Assembly (NCBI RefSeq): GCF_029893355.1
Contig: NZ_JARZAI010000015.1
Coordinates: forward strand, 148,019 to 212,018
Direction of reading: 5' to 3'
Length of the DNA stretch: 64,000 nucleotides
Origin: Kitasatospora sp. MAA4
GTDB lineage: Bacteria > Actinomycetota > Actinomycetes > Streptomycetales > Streptomycetaceae
Below, piece by piece: positions 17,298-27,100 of this stretch. Each line of letters opens with the position of its first letter. Position 1 is the stretch's first letter. Under the pieces are notes generated by a model that was given only the letters and a program-made list of their open reading frames with translations, ran no database searches and was not told the origin of the DNA. Position numbers and translations under genes: made by a program.

Positions 17298-19397
17298 TCA
17301 GCTCTGCGTCAGGTGATCGAAGTCCACCTCCCCGGTGGTGCCGCCGTTGTTGTTGTGGGCGGTCATGAAGACGCCCGCGTCCTGGGCGGCCGCGACGCCG
17401 GGGACGGTGGCGGTGCCGACCGTCGTCCAGGTGGTGCCGTCGGTGGAGTAGGAGCCGGTGTAGCTGGTGCCGGTCCGCACCAGCTTCAGCCAGGTCGGGT
17501 AACTCGCGGTGCCGAGACCCGAGTTGGAGGGGGAGGAGTTGCTGTTGAGCTGGCCGCTGCCGGTGCTGTCCCACTGCAGGACGTAGCCGTTGCCGGGGGT
17601 GACCGCGAGGATCAGGTAGCCGGGTGAACTGCCCGGCGCCGTCACGTCGTTGCGGACCATGATGCCCGCCTTGGCCCAACTGCTGGTGGCGGCCTGGGCG
17701 GTGACCTGCACGATGGTGGTGGAGCCGTCGTGCTCGGCGCCGTGCTGGTAGACGGCGCTGTACTCGTCCGTGCTGCCCCAGGCGTCGGCGCCGCCGCCGA
17801 GGAGGCCGAGGCGGGTGCCGGACTGCCCGAAGACCGCCGTGGTGTCGCTGTAGGTCAGGTACGGCGCATGCACCGGGGCGGCGATCCGGACGGTGCCCGG
17901 CGAGTCGGCCGCGGTGCTGCCGCCGCTCCAGCGGGCGGTGGCCGTCCCGGTCAGCGTGTCGGTCTCGATCGGCGCGGTCAGCACGGTCGGCGCGGTGATC
18001 CGGAACGCCGCGATGGCCATGTGGCCCGGGCGCACGGTGCCGAATCCGGTGGCGGTGAGCGGCTCGACCTTCCAGCCGGCCGGCGTGTTCAGCCCGAGGG
18101 TGACCTGGCCGACCGCCGAGCTGCCGTTGTTGGTGAAGGCCGAGGTCACGGTGGCCGTGGCGCCGTCCAACTGGGCCGGGATCGCGGTGTTCAGTGCGAT
18201 GCTCGGCGCGTACTGGCCGGGCTTGTCGGTCTTCGCCACCCGGTAGAGGACGGTTCCGTGGCCCGGGACGGCGGCGCTGATGGTGCCCGGCGACTCGGTG
18301 GTCGCCTTGCTCCACAGGTCGCGCAGCGTGTAGCCCTTGGCCGCGCCCAGGCCGACCGCCTGGGCGGTGGTGCTGATCGTGGCCGTCGTCGCGTTCTCGT
18401 TGAACAGGGCGACCGCGACGCTGCCGTCCGCGAGCGGCTTGGCGAGCACGTCCAGGCCGCCGCTGTGCGCGATCTCCACGCCCTGCTTGCCCAGCGGATC
18501 CTGGTCGACCGCGATGACGTCGCGGTTGGTGTAGATCGCCATGGTCTGCGGGGTCGCGGCGCGCAGGTCGGCGCCCGAGATCAGCGGCGCGGCCATCGCG
18601 GCCCAGAGCGAGAACTCGGACCGGTCCTCGGTCGGCGTCATGCCGTTGCCGACCTCCAGCATGTCCGGGTCGTTCCAGGCGCCCGGTCCGGCGCCGGCCG
18701 CCAGCGCGACGTTGGTGTGGAAGTTGCCGAGCATCGAGCCGAAGTCGGCGCTGATGTCACCGGTGGTGCGCCACAGGTTGCCGACGCCCGCGCCCCAGGA
18801 GGCGACGTTCTCGTTGCCCCAGTTGCAGAGCGAGTAGACGATCGGCCGGCCGGTCCTGGCCAGCGCCGCGCCCATCGCCTTGTAGCGCTGCTGGCCGGGG
18901 ACGTTCTGGTTGTAGCAGTTGTCGTACTTGAGGTAGTCCACGCCCCAGGACGCGAACGAAGCGGCGTCCGCGTCCTCGTGGCCGAGGCTGCCCGGGTAGC
19001 CGGCGCAGGTCATCGTGCCGGCGCTCTCGTAGATGCCGAGCTTGAGGCCCTTGCTGTGCACGTACGCGGCGACGCCGGTGATGCCGTCCGGGAACTTGAC
19101 CGGGTCGGGGACCAGGTTGCCGGCCGCGTCCCGGGACTTGCCCATCCAGCAGTCGTCGATGTTGACGTACTGGTAGCCGGCCTGCTGCATGCCGCTGGCG
19201 ACCAGCTTGTCGGCGATCTGCTCGACCAGCTTCTCGCTGACGTCGCAGCCGAAGGTGTTCCAGTCGTTCCAGCCCATCGGGGGCGTCTTCGCCAGCCCGT
19301 TGTCCAGTGCGGCCGCCGGTGTCGCCGCCGCCGTGACGACGGTCAGCGGCACCGCCGTCATCGCGGCGGCGAGCAGCGCGGCCCACGCCTTCTTCAT
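17298..19397 (-). CDS. Secreted GH27 alpha-galactosidase with NPCBM-like/LamG-like C-terminus
   Basis: 699 residues. A signal peptide (MKKAWAALLAAAMTAVPLTV, cleaved near AAALDNG) leads into the GH27 barrel: 'TPPMGWNDWNTFGC', 'YVNIDDCWMG', 'VDYLKYDNCYN' with the nucleophile Asp, and 'GAWNDPDMLEVGNG' with the acid/base Asp in the following stretch. The Greek-key domain with 'LFNENATTATIS' follows (~300-390), then an NEW3-like beta domain (~400-480), then a C-terminal module of ~200 residues (YSDTTAVFGQSGTRLGLL to the end) that looks like a carbohydrate-binding jelly roll. It should release terminal alpha-galactose from plant polysaccharides outside the cell. Confidence 0.93.
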   Translation of the reverse strand: MKKAWAALLAAAMTAVPLTVVTAAATPAAALDNGLAKTPPMGWNDWNTFGCDVSEKLVEQIADKLVASGMQQAGYQYVNIDDCWMGKSRDAAGNLVPDPVKFPDGITGVAAYVHSKGLKLGIYESAGTMTCAGYPGSLGHEDADAASFASWGVDYLKYDNCYNQNVPGQQRYKAMGAALARTGRPIVYSLCNWGNENVASWGAGVGNLWRTTGDISADFGSMLGNFHTNVALAAGAGPGAWNDPDMLEVGNGMTPTEDRSEFSLWAAMAAPLISGADLRAATPQTMAIYTNRDVIAVDQDPLGKQGVEIAHSGGLDVLAKPLADGSVAVALFNENATTATISTTAQAVGLGAAKGYTLRDLWSKATTESPGTISAAVPGHGTVLYRVAKTDKPGQYAPSIALNTAIPAQLDGATATVTSAFTNNGSSAVGQVTLGLNTPAGWKVEPLTATGFGTVRPGHMAIAAFRITAPTVLTAPIETDTLTGTATARWSGGSTAADSPGTVRIAAPVHAPYLTYSDTTAVFGQSGTRLGLLGGGADAWGSTDEYSAVYQHGAEHDGSTTIVQVTAQAATSSWAKAGIMVRNDVTAPGSSPGYLILAVTPGNGYVLQWDSTGSGQLNSNSSPSNSGLGTASYPTWLKLVRTGTSYTGSYSTDGTTWTTVGTATVPGVAAAQDAGVFMTAHNNNGGTTGEVDFDHLTQS

Positions 19398-19450
19398 GCC
19401 ATCTCCTGGGTGGTGAGAGGTGCTCGGGAGGGGTGCTGGTGCGGAGCAAG

Positions 19451-19464
19451 GGAATCAAAATTCC
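19451..19464. promoter_or_regulatory. Inverted repeat in the divergent promoter region
   Basis: GGAAT-CAAA-ATTCC lies in a strikingly AT-rich patch (19451-19500) 54 bp upstream of the alpha-galactosidase start. A repressor site for sugar control is plausible, but no regulator gene is adjacent. Confidence 0.35.
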
Positions 19465-19632
19465 ACATCATCGGTCAATAACTAACACTCAATTACGAGC
19501 CATCGCGCGCAGAGTCGGCAGAATCACCCAAACTCAAACAGCCGAATCTGGCATCGATCACCGTTCGAGCAATGGGTACGATGGCGAACTCCTGTGTGAG
19601 CACAGGGTCGGAGACACAACGGGGTGGGGATC

Positions 19633-20637
19633 ATGACCATGGGCAAGCGTCAGAAGGCCGCGGCAGGACTGGCGGCGGTGGCGGCGGTAGGCGCGTTCGC
19701 GGCCTACGGGGTCTCGGACCTGGGGGCGAAGCACACCACCGCCGACGTGCGGACCGTCACGGTCGCCGACCCGCCCGCCGCCCAGCTCCCGTCCCCCACC
19801 GGCGCGCCGAGCGACTCGCCCGCCGCGTCGCCGAGCCCCAGCACGTCCGCGAGCACGTCGCTCAGCGCCTCGCCCAGTGCGTCCGCGACCCGTTCGGCCT
19901 CACGCGGCCCCTCCGCGACGGCCTCCGCCAAGTCCGGCGGCACGACAGCCAAGGCCCAGGCGGCCGCCTCCGCCGCGCCCGCGCCGACCGCCAAGCCCGG
20001 CCCGGTCGCACCGCCGCCCCCGCCGGTCGCCGCCCCGCAGACGCCGCCCGCCCAGGGCGGCTGCAAGAGCTTCAACGGCACCAACCAGCCGCAGGGCGAC
20101 GTCTCCGCCGCGCTCACCGCGGCCGCCGGCAAGTCCAGGACGCTGACCCTCGGCAGCGGCGGCACCGACAAGCTCCCGCCGCTGCCCGTCAATCTGGTCA
20201 AGGCGATCGCCTGGCAGGAGAGCGGCTGGCAGTCGGCCATCCAGGCCTGCGACGGCGGCATCGGCACGATGCAGATCATGCCGGCCACCGCGACCTGGAT
20301 GAACGGCAAGTTCGGCACCAGGAACGACGTCCAGACGCTGGCCGGCAACACCGACCTGGGCGCCGAGCTGCTGGACGAACTGGTCGCCTACTACGGCGAC
20401 TCGGACTTCGGCGGCAAGTACGACCTGTCGCCGGACCCGGTCACCGGCAAGAGCCCGCTGCTCGACGTGGTCGTCGCGGCCTACAACGCGGGCGCCGGCA
20501 GCGTCCACTACAACACCGTCAGCACCACCGACCCCACCACCGGCGTGGCCACCGCCACCGGCACCGAGGTGATCCCCAACCCCGGCTACGTGCGGAGCGT
20601 CGAGGCGCTGATGACCAACTGCAGCTGCCTGGGCTGA
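19633..20637 (+). CDS. Cell-wall lytic transglycosylase (SLT domain) with Ser/Ala/Pro linker
   Basis: 334 residues from ATG 19633 (ATG 19639 is equally possible; GGGGTGGGG lies just upstream). A membrane anchor or signal (AGLAAVAAVGAFAAYGVS) is followed by ~120 residues of Ser/Ala/Pro/Thr-rich linker, then the SLT fold. The catalytic Glu is in 'AIAWQESGWQSAI'; 'GGIGTMQIMPATATWMN' and 'VVAAYNAGAGSV' are the family motifs. It cleaves the MurNAc-GlcNAc bond of peptidoglycan outside the membrane. Two Cys near the C-terminus (NCSCLG) may form a disulphide. Confidence 0.88.
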   Translation: MTMGKRQKAAAGLAAVAAVGAFAAYGVSDLGAKHTTADVRTVTVADPPAAQLPSPTGAPSDSPAASPSPSTSASTSLSASPSASATRSASRGPSATASAKSGGTTAKAQAAASAAPAPTAKPGPVAPPPPPVAAPQTPPAQGGCKSFNGTNQPQGDVSAALTAAAGKSRTLTLGSGGTDKLPPLPVNLVKAIAWQESGWQSAIQACDGGIGTMQIMPATATWMNGKFGTRNDVQTLAGNTDLGAELLDELVAYYGDSDFGGKYDLSPDPVTGKSPLLDVVVAAYNAGAGSVHYNTVSTTDPTTGVATATGTEVIPNPGYVRSVEALMTNCSCLG

Positions 20638-20662
20638 CCAACAGCCCCAACGGCCCCAGGGC

Positions 20663-22105
20663 TCACGGCAGTCGGCGCAGCACCACGACACCGCCCCGGT
20701 CGAAGACCGCGCCGTAGCGCGCGCCCGGGTGCAGCGCCGACGCGTACCCGGGCATGTCGGTGGGCGCGTCGCCCCAGCCGTCCCGGTCCACCAGGAGGTA
20801 CTCCGGCGGCACCGGCGTGCAGCCGCCGAGCCAGTACGTGTCGTCGCGCGCCGCCAGCTGTGCCAGCGGTCCCATCGAGGACTCGACCCGGACATCCGGC
20901 GGGATCTGCGCGATCGCCGCCCGCAACACCGCCGCGTGCTGCCCGCCGCTCCAGGCCGCCGGGTCGGCCAGGCCGCCGAACCCGACCGGCAGGCTCACCA
21001 GGCAGGCCACCGCGATGCCCGGCGCGGCCGGCACCATCCCGTCCGCGAACGCCCGCAGGCCCGGACGAGCGGAGCGGCCCAGCCGCTGCACCGCGTCCAC
21101 CAGCGCGAGGAAGAGGATCGGCATCAGGGTCGCGTTGTAGTGCCAGTCCGGACCCCAGAACATCGGGTTGGACGAGCCGAACCGCCAGGCCAGCGTGGGC
21201 AGCGCGAGCACCACCAGCGGCGAGCGCAGGGCCAGGAACCCGACGATTCCGAAGAGCCACCCGGTCGTCTTCCAGACCGTCAGCCGGGTGAACGGGCCGC
21301 TGAGCACCTGCCAGAGCTTGGGGTGGGTGCCGCCCGGCAGCTTGGACCAGTAGTCGAAGTGGTGCTGCGGATTGAAGTGCGGGATCAGCAGGAAGACCGT
21401 GAGCGCGGTGAACCCCAGCCCGAAGACGACCAGCACGCCCGCGGTGAACCAGCGCCGGGCCGTCAGGGCGAGGACGACGCCGACCGCCGCGACGGTCAGC
21501 CCCATGTCCTCCTTGACCAGCACCAGCGGCAGCGCCCACCAGGCCGCACGCTCCCAGCGGCCCAACAGCAGCTGCCGGCCGACCAACGCGAGCAGCGGCA
21601 CCGCGAACGCTATCTCGTGGAACTCCGCGTCCACCGCCCGCTGAAGGCCCCAGGAGAGCCCGTACGCGGTGCCGATCAGCAGCCCCCGGTTGCGGGTCAG
21701 CACCCGGGCCGCGCTGTCCGAGACCACGCCGACCGACCAGGCGAACAGCGCGGCCTGGGCGACCAGCAGGGTCATCGCGGAGGGGAAGAGCCAGAAGAAC
21801 GGCGCGAGCAGCGCGAGGACGGGCGACCAGTGGTCGCCGAGCGCGTTGAAGCCGGGACCCTTGATCGAGACCACCGGCGCGTGGAAGTGCGCGTAGCCCT
21901 TCACCGCCTCGGTGAAGATGCCCAAGTCCCAGGAGGGCGAGCCGAATCGCTGGTAGCGCAGGGCCGCGAGGACGGTGTAGCCCAGCAGGAAGAGCGACGC
22001 GAGCGCGACGTGCGGCAGGACCGAGTCCAACCGTCCCGGTCCGGCGGCACGTCCCCAACTCGGCGTCCGCCCGGCCGGGAGCGCGGTCCCCAGCGTCTCG
22101 GCCAT
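20663..22105 (-). CDS. DUF2079 polytopic membrane protein
   Basis: 480 residues with about 8-10 membrane helices. The DUF2079 hallmarks are visible: 'YQRFGSPSWDLGIFTEAVKGYAHF', 'GPGFNALGDHWSPVLALLAPFFWLFP' and 'VDAEFHEIAFAVPLLAL'. The last ~120 residues are a soluble extracytoplasmic portion with 'AAIAQIPPDVRVESSMGPLAQLAARDDTYWLGG'. The fold is related to GT-C glycosyltransferases, so a lipid-linked sugar transfer role is possible; no experiment is known to me. Confidence 0.88.
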   Translation of the reverse strand: MAETLGTALPAGRTPSWGRAAGPGRLDSVLPHVALASLFLLGYTVLAALRYQRFGSPSWDLGIFTEAVKGYAHFHAPVVSIKGPGFNALGDHWSPVLALLAPFFWLFPSAMTLLVAQAALFAWSVGVVSDSAARVLTRNRGLLIGTAYGLSWGLQRAVDAEFHEIAFAVPLLALVGRQLLLGRWERAAWWALPLVLVKEDMGLTVAAVGVVLALTARRWFTAGVLVVFGLGFTALTVFLLIPHFNPQHHFDYWSKLPGGTHPKLWQVLSGPFTRLTVWKTTGWLFGIVGFLALRSPLVVLALPTLAWRFGSSNPMFWGPDWHYNATLMPILFLALVDAVQRLGRSARPGLRAFADGMVPAAPGIAVACLVSLPVGFGGLADPAAWSGGQHAAVLRAAIAQIPPDVRVESSMGPLAQLAARDDTYWLGGCTPVPPEYLLVDRDGWGDAPTDMPGYASALHPGARYGAVFDRGGVVVLRRLP

Positions 22106-22226
22106 CCGAACTCCTCTTCAATGCTCGGCTGTTCGTGCGACTACTGATCCGACTGGTGCACGCTACCGCGAGACCACCGGTGTCGGCAGTCCCACCGGCG
22201 GCACGGCGCGCTCTATCGTGGTCGCC

Positions 22227-23180
22227 ATGCCGTCGACGCCGCCGCCCGCCCCCCTCGGTCCGATCCGGATCGTCTCCCGCTCCTCCCCCATGGCCCTGGC
22301 CCAGGTCGAGCGCGTCCGAACCGAGTTGACCGCGCTCCACCCCGGCCTGCGGACCGAGGTGGTGCCCGTCACCACCTCCGGCGACCGCTGGACCGGCGCA
22401 CTCTCCGAGCTCGGCGGCAAGGGCGCGTTCACCAAGGAGGTGGACGCCGCGCTGCTGGCCGGCGAGGCCGACCTCGCGGTGCACTGCGTCAAGGACGTCC
22501 CCGCCGACCGCCCGCTCCCGGCCGGCACGGTCTTCGCCGCGTTCCTGCGCCGCGACGACATCCGCGACGCCCTGGTGCACCCCGGCGGCCTGACCCTGGA
22601 CGAGCTGCCGCCCGGCACCCGGATCGGCACCTCGTCCGTCCGCCGAGTGGCCCAACTGACCGTCTCGCACCCGCACCTGACCTGCGTCCCGTTCCGCGGC
22701 AACGTCAACCGGCGACTGGAGAAGCTGGACGCCGGCGAGGCCGACGCCCTCCTGGTGGCCGCCTCGGGACTGACCCGGATCGGCCTCGCCGAGCGGGCCA
22801 CCGAGATCCTCTCCGTCGACACCATGTGCCCACCCATCGGCGCCGGCGTCCTCGCCCTCCAGTGCCGCGAGGACGACGCCGCCACCATCGCCGCCGTCAC
22901 CGCCCTCAACGACGCCGCCGCCTGGCGCGAGACCACCGCCGAACGGATGTTCCTGCACGTCCTCCAGGGCCACTGCAACAGCCCGATCGCCGGCTTCGCC
23001 CGCGCCGAACGCGACGGCCGCCTCTCCCTGCGCGGCCGCGTCTTCTCCCCCGACGGCAAAACCGTCCTCGACGCCCACGAGTGGGCCGGCCCCCTCGACC
23101 CCGCCACCCTCGGCACCTCGGTCGCCGTCGCCCTCCTCCGCCAGGGAGCACGCGAGCTGATCGACAACATCCCGCACTGA
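22227..23180 (+). CDS. hemC: Hydroxymethylbilane synthase (porphobilinogen deaminase), atypical paralogue
   Basis: 317 residues from ATG 22227. It polymerises four porphobilinogen molecules to hydroxymethylbilane in tetrapyrrole synthesis. Family landmarks: 'IVSRSSPMALAQVERV', 'GGKGAFTKEVDAALL', 'DLAVHCVKDVP', 'GTSSVRRVAQL' and 'PFRGNVNRRLEKLDAGEADALLVAASGLTRIG'. Cys250 in 'LQGHCNSPIAG' is the dipyrromethane cofactor site. It differs from the usual form in the cofactor loop (usual E-G-G-C) and in having His-Cys-Val instead of H-S-L before KDVP. No other hem gene is adjacent, so this is probably a second copy. Confidence 0.9.
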   Translation: MPSTPPPAPLGPIRIVSRSSPMALAQVERVRTELTALHPGLRTEVVPVTTSGDRWTGALSELGGKGAFTKEVDAALLAGEADLAVHCVKDVPADRPLPAGTVFAAFLRRDDIRDALVHPGGLTLDELPPGTRIGTSSVRRVAQLTVSHPHLTCVPFRGNVNRRLEKLDAGEADALLVAASGLTRIGLAERATEILSVDTMCPPIGAGVLALQCREDDAATIAAVTALNDAAAWRETTAERMFLHVLQGHCNSPIAGFARAERDGRLSLRGRVFSPDGKTVLDAHEWAGPLDPATLGTSVAVALLRQGARELIDNIPH

Positions 23181-23227
23181 CCGCACAACTGATCGTGCCG
23201 CCCTCCACCCGGAGAGCGGCACGATCC

Positions 23228-23465
23228 TCACTCCGGGATCTCGAGCCCCGTGTGGTGGGCGAGGAAAGCAAGGGTGTCGGCGGCGAGGGATGCCGCCCGG
23301 CTCACCGAGCGGCTCTTGTGCCCGACACCCGACTCGCATCGGAGCACCACCGGCGCGGTGGCGCTGGTGGAGTGCTGCAGTGCCGCGCACATCTTGCGGG
23401 CGTGCAGCGGGTCCACCCGCGCGTCGTCCGCCGAGACCGTGAACAGAACTGCTGGGTACGCCAAG
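23228..23465 (-). pseudogene. Prolyl oligopeptidase (S9), C-terminal remnant
   Basis: The last ~78 codons of a prolyl oligopeptidase are readable: 'AYPAVLFTVSADDARVDPLHARKMCAALQ', then 'LRCESGVGHKSRSVSRAASLAADTLAFLAHHTGL'. The catalytic His region (VGHKSRS, normally G-x-G-H-G) is diverged. No upstream catalytic Ser part exists; the sequence stops at about 23465, where nitrilase sequence on the other strand begins. Confidence 0.75.
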
Positions 23466-23855
23466 ATGCACCTGCACGGCGAAGAGCAGGACATCTTCCT
23501 GCCCGGCGCCGGGCACCACATCCTGGAGATCGAGGGCTGGCGCCTCGGCCTGGCCGTCTGCTACGACGCCGCCGTCCCCGAGCATGCCCGCGCTGCCCGC
23601 GACGCCGGAGCCGACGCCTACGTCGTCAGCGCCCTGTACGCGACCGGCGACAAGCACCGTCTGCTCGAGCAGACCTCACGCGCGGCGGCTCTCGGCCTGT
23701 GGGTCGCGGTCTCCCAGTACGTCGGGGCCACCGGGCCGTACCGGACCATCGGCCGCAGCGGCATCTGGCGGCCGGACGGCGTCGCACTGGAGCAACTCTC
23801 GGAGGATCAACCGGGACTGGCGACAGCACAGCTGCACGCATCCACCACGGGCTGA
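23459..23855 (+). pseudogene. Carbon-nitrogen hydrolase (nitrilase), C-terminal fragment
   Basis: Begins abruptly with 'YAKMHLHGEEQDIFLPG', which contains the catalytic Lys, followed by 'RLGLAVCYDAAVPEHARAARDAGADAYVVSALYA' with the catalytic Cys. The N-terminal third with the catalytic Glu is missing. An open frame continues upstream into unrelated sequence. The fragment is fused head to head with the S9 peptidase remnant. Confidence 0.7.
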
Positions 23856-23864
23856 AAGACCGAA

Positions 23865-23889
23865 AAGGGCCTCCGAGGCGGCGGCCCTT
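23865..23889 (+). terminator. Small hairpin after the nitrilase fragment
   Basis: AAGGGCC (23865-23871) and GGCCCTT (23883-23889) with an 11-nt loop, 9 bp after the stop codon. Confidence 0.45.
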
Positions 23890-23893
23890 ACCG

Positions 23894-24013
23894 GCGGACG
23901 AAGCCGCACGCGGTCCGTTCCCGGCCGGCACCGTCTTCGCCGCCTTTCTGCGCCGCGACGACATCCGCGACGCCCTGGTGCATCCCGGCGGCCTGACCCT
24001 GGACGAACTGAAC
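23894..24013 (+). pseudogene. hemC fragment (partial diverged duplicate)
   Basis: Positions 23915-24010 match hemC 22512-22607 with six mismatches in 96 bp. They translate as PFPAGTVFAAFLRRDDIRDA and on to LDEL, against PLPAG... in hemC. Most mismatches are synonymous. Neither end of the gene is present. The piece lies 1.4 kb from the intact gene in the same orientation. Confidence 0.8.
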
Positions 24014-24035
24014 GACGCCCGGCTGTGCCGACAGG

Positions 24036-24087
24036 ACGCAGGGCCCGCCTACGCCCGGCGTCCGGCCGGGGAAAGCGGGCCCTGCGT
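24036..24087 (-). terminator. Terminator of the LamG/ricin protein gene
   Basis: 13-bp stem ACGCAGGGCCCGC (24036-24048) / GCGGGCCCTGCGT (24075-24087), 20 bp beyond the stop codon of the minus-strand gene at 24107. Confidence 0.75.
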
Positions 24088-24106
24088 ATGGAGGGAACCG
24101 GGCGAA

Positions 24107-27100
24107 TCAGCTACCCGGCGCGATCAGCCACCGCTGGGCGGGGCTGCCGTTGCAGTCGTAGATCTGGAGCTGGGTTCCGTTGACCGTACTGCCGTTCGGG
24201 TCGTCCAGGCAGCGGCCGGTGGCCGGGTTGTAGATGCTGCTGTCGGCGCGCGGGATCCACTGCTGCGCGGGATTGCCCGTGCAGTTGGTCCACTGGACGA
24301 GGTTGCCGTTGCTGTTGACGGCGTTGCTGTTGTCAAGGCAGCCGCCCATGACGTTGAGCGTGCCGTTGGCATTGACCGTCCACTGCTGGGCGTTGGTCCC
24401 GTTGCAGTCGTAGATCTGGATGACAGAGCCTGGCACCGTGCTCGCGCCGTTGTCGTCGATGCACTTGTTGGCCGCGACGCCCGAGACGATGGGGTGGGGG
24501 GCAGGGTTGGCGGTGTTGGTGGCGTAGGGCGATACCACGAGGTCGGCGACCGAGCCGGCGTAGTAGGAGCTGTGCTGCCCGGCCAGCTGGTAACGGCCGA
24601 CCACGAGGGGACCGGCGATACCGGAGTTGGTGGTGTGGTGGCCATTAGCGGCCAGTGTGCCGTTGACGTAGAGGCTGGTCTGGTGGCTGTCCGCATCGTA
24701 GCTGGCGACAAGGTGCGTCCAGACGCTGGTTTGGACGGTGGCGGAGCTGCTGATGATGTCGTCGGTCTGGTCGTAGGGCCAGCCGTTGCTATCGGCGTTG
24801 CTGAGGGCGAATCGCCAGGTGTTGGTGTTCTTGTCGGGCCAGAGCATGAAGCCGCTGGCGCTGGTGCCGTCCTCGCTCGCGACGATCCCGCCGGTGGCGG
24901 TCGGCTTGGCCCAGACGTTGACGGTGAAGGATTTGCTGGTGTCGAGCGTGCTGCCCGTCATGTCGATCTCGCCGGTACCGTTCGGGTCCAGCTGCGCGAC
25001 GTTGGTCGGGACGCCGTCGATGGTGTCGGCGGGGAAGGTGACCGCACCCTTGACGACACCGGCGTGCTGGTTCAGGGCATCCGGAGTCGTGATTACGCCG
25101 GTGGCCGCCGTCGTGCTCGTGGCGAGCGGCCAGCGGCCGACGGGGGTGCGCAGGTCGGCCGGGTGGGTCTGGCTCGTGGGAGTGAAACAGGTGTACGACG
25201 CCGTTGAGGGGCAACCCGTGGTACTGCCGGTCCAGATGACGAGCTGACCGGTCGAGGTGGTGGCCCACAGGTCGGGGACACCGTCGCCGTTGAGGTCACC
25301 GGAGGAACCGACCGTGGGGTAGGTCGCCACCGGGAGGGAGAGCCCCGTAATGGTGAGGCCCTTGGCGGGATCAGCCAGCTGGCTGTAGTCGGGGGTGCTG
25401 CCGCCGGTGATCGGGTAGGCCAACAGTTTGCCGGTGTCGTTGGAGTCGCGGAAGCGGGCCCAGAGGGTCGGCTGCATCGCGCCGCCGGCGCTGGGACCGC
25501 TCGCCGGGCCGGGGTTGATGAGGTCGTAGTTGCTCCAGTCGGCGGCGGAGACCAGGCGGGCTGTGCCGTCCAACTGGTCGCTACCGGTGGTGCTGTTCAG
25601 AAGCCAGAGCTGGCCGCCGGAGACCGCCAGCAACGAGGTCCGCCCGATCGAGGCGGAGCTGGTGCTCTCACCGCTGGGCGTGCCGAGCGCGAGGATCTGG
25701 GTCACGTTCGACCAGTTGCCGGTAGCGGTGAACGGGCAGGTGCCCTGCCAGGGAATGCCCTTAAGGTCCGTGCAGCGCGTGGGAAACGGTTGGACCGGTG
25801 AAAGCGTTGAGAACGTGCCGTTGCCGTTGTTCTTGGACCAACTGAGAGTCCCGTTCCCAGGTTGGTGCACGACGATGTCGTCCACGGGGCCCGCGTCGAG
25901 GTTGCCCCGGTGGGTGACCTGGGCGGTGTTCCAGTTCACACCTGGCGCCGCGGTGGCATAGGCGCTGATGGCGTTCGCAGGGTCGACGCCGGCGGTGACG
26001 ATCCGGAGGTTGCCGGCGGCGTCCGGCAGCAGGATGTCGGGCTTGCCGTCGCCGGTCACGTCACCGTAGACCGACTTACCGTTCGGGTTCCAGGGGGCGA
26101 AGAAGGAGTAGGCCGCAGGTTGGCCGTAGTTGCCGGCGTTGTCCTGGGCCTGCACGTAGACGATGTTGGTGCCCCAACTTGCCGAGCCCGGTGCGTACGT
26201 GAAGCTGGGGTTGGAGGACTGTAGGACGATGCCGGCCCCGGCGCCGTCGGAGCACTTCCAACCCGTGACCGGGGTAGGGTCCGTGCTCCATCGGAAGCAG
26301 GCCACGCCGGAGGCGGTAGTACCGGTGAGGGTGGGGGCGGGGTCGTTGCCGGTGAGCGTGAAAGTCCCGCCCACACCGCTGCCCGCGTACACCTTGGGGG
26401 ACGGATTGGGGGTGCCGGAGGGCGGGAAATCACTAGAACTGACCACGAGGGTCGGCGAGGTCTTGTCGATCCGGAAGAAGCAGGTCGGGACGTTCGGGGA
26501 GCCGAGGCCGCCGCTCGGCGGGTCGGCGTCGTAGGCGTTGGCCGTCCACGCGAACAGGTGACCGTCGGCCAATGAGGTGCCCGGGATGCTGACGCTGACA
26601 TTGGAGTTCTGCGAGGCGGCCCAGCCGCTGTCGCCGGTCCAGGACCAGCCGGCGTCGTTCCACAGGCGGAAGACGGTGTGCAGGCTCATCCCGGCGGGCG
26701 ACCAGTTGGAGGCGGTGAGGGTGATGTTCTGGTTTCCGCCGACCCACGGGGCGTTGGTACCGCTGGTGGCGCAGTCCGAGCCTGTCGGATTCCCACTGTT
26801 GTCGCTATTGGCGAAGCCCGGCTGCGGGCTGACGCGCGGAGCCCAGAGGCTCGGAGCGATGTCGTATGTGGTGACGATGTGCGGGTTGTTGCCGATGTGG
26901 TGGCGGTAGAGCAGGTTGTTCTCGTCGTCTGGCGCGATGCCGATCGTCCAGTTGCCCCACTTCTGCTGGGCGGCCGTCTGCATCTGGGAGGTGACGTCGA
27001 AGCTGATCGGTCCGGTACCGGTGGCGATGGTGGAAGCGACCTTGCTGCATCCGGCCATAGTCGCACCGGTGCCGCAGGGCTGGTTGTTCCAGGTGGTGTT

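Noticed and set aside
22826..25207. 793-codon plus-strand frame running through hemC, scrap region and LamG/ricin gene
   Set aside because: Crosses several unrelated regions out of frame with each. Only the short hemC-like stretch inside it is meaningful, and it is listed separately.
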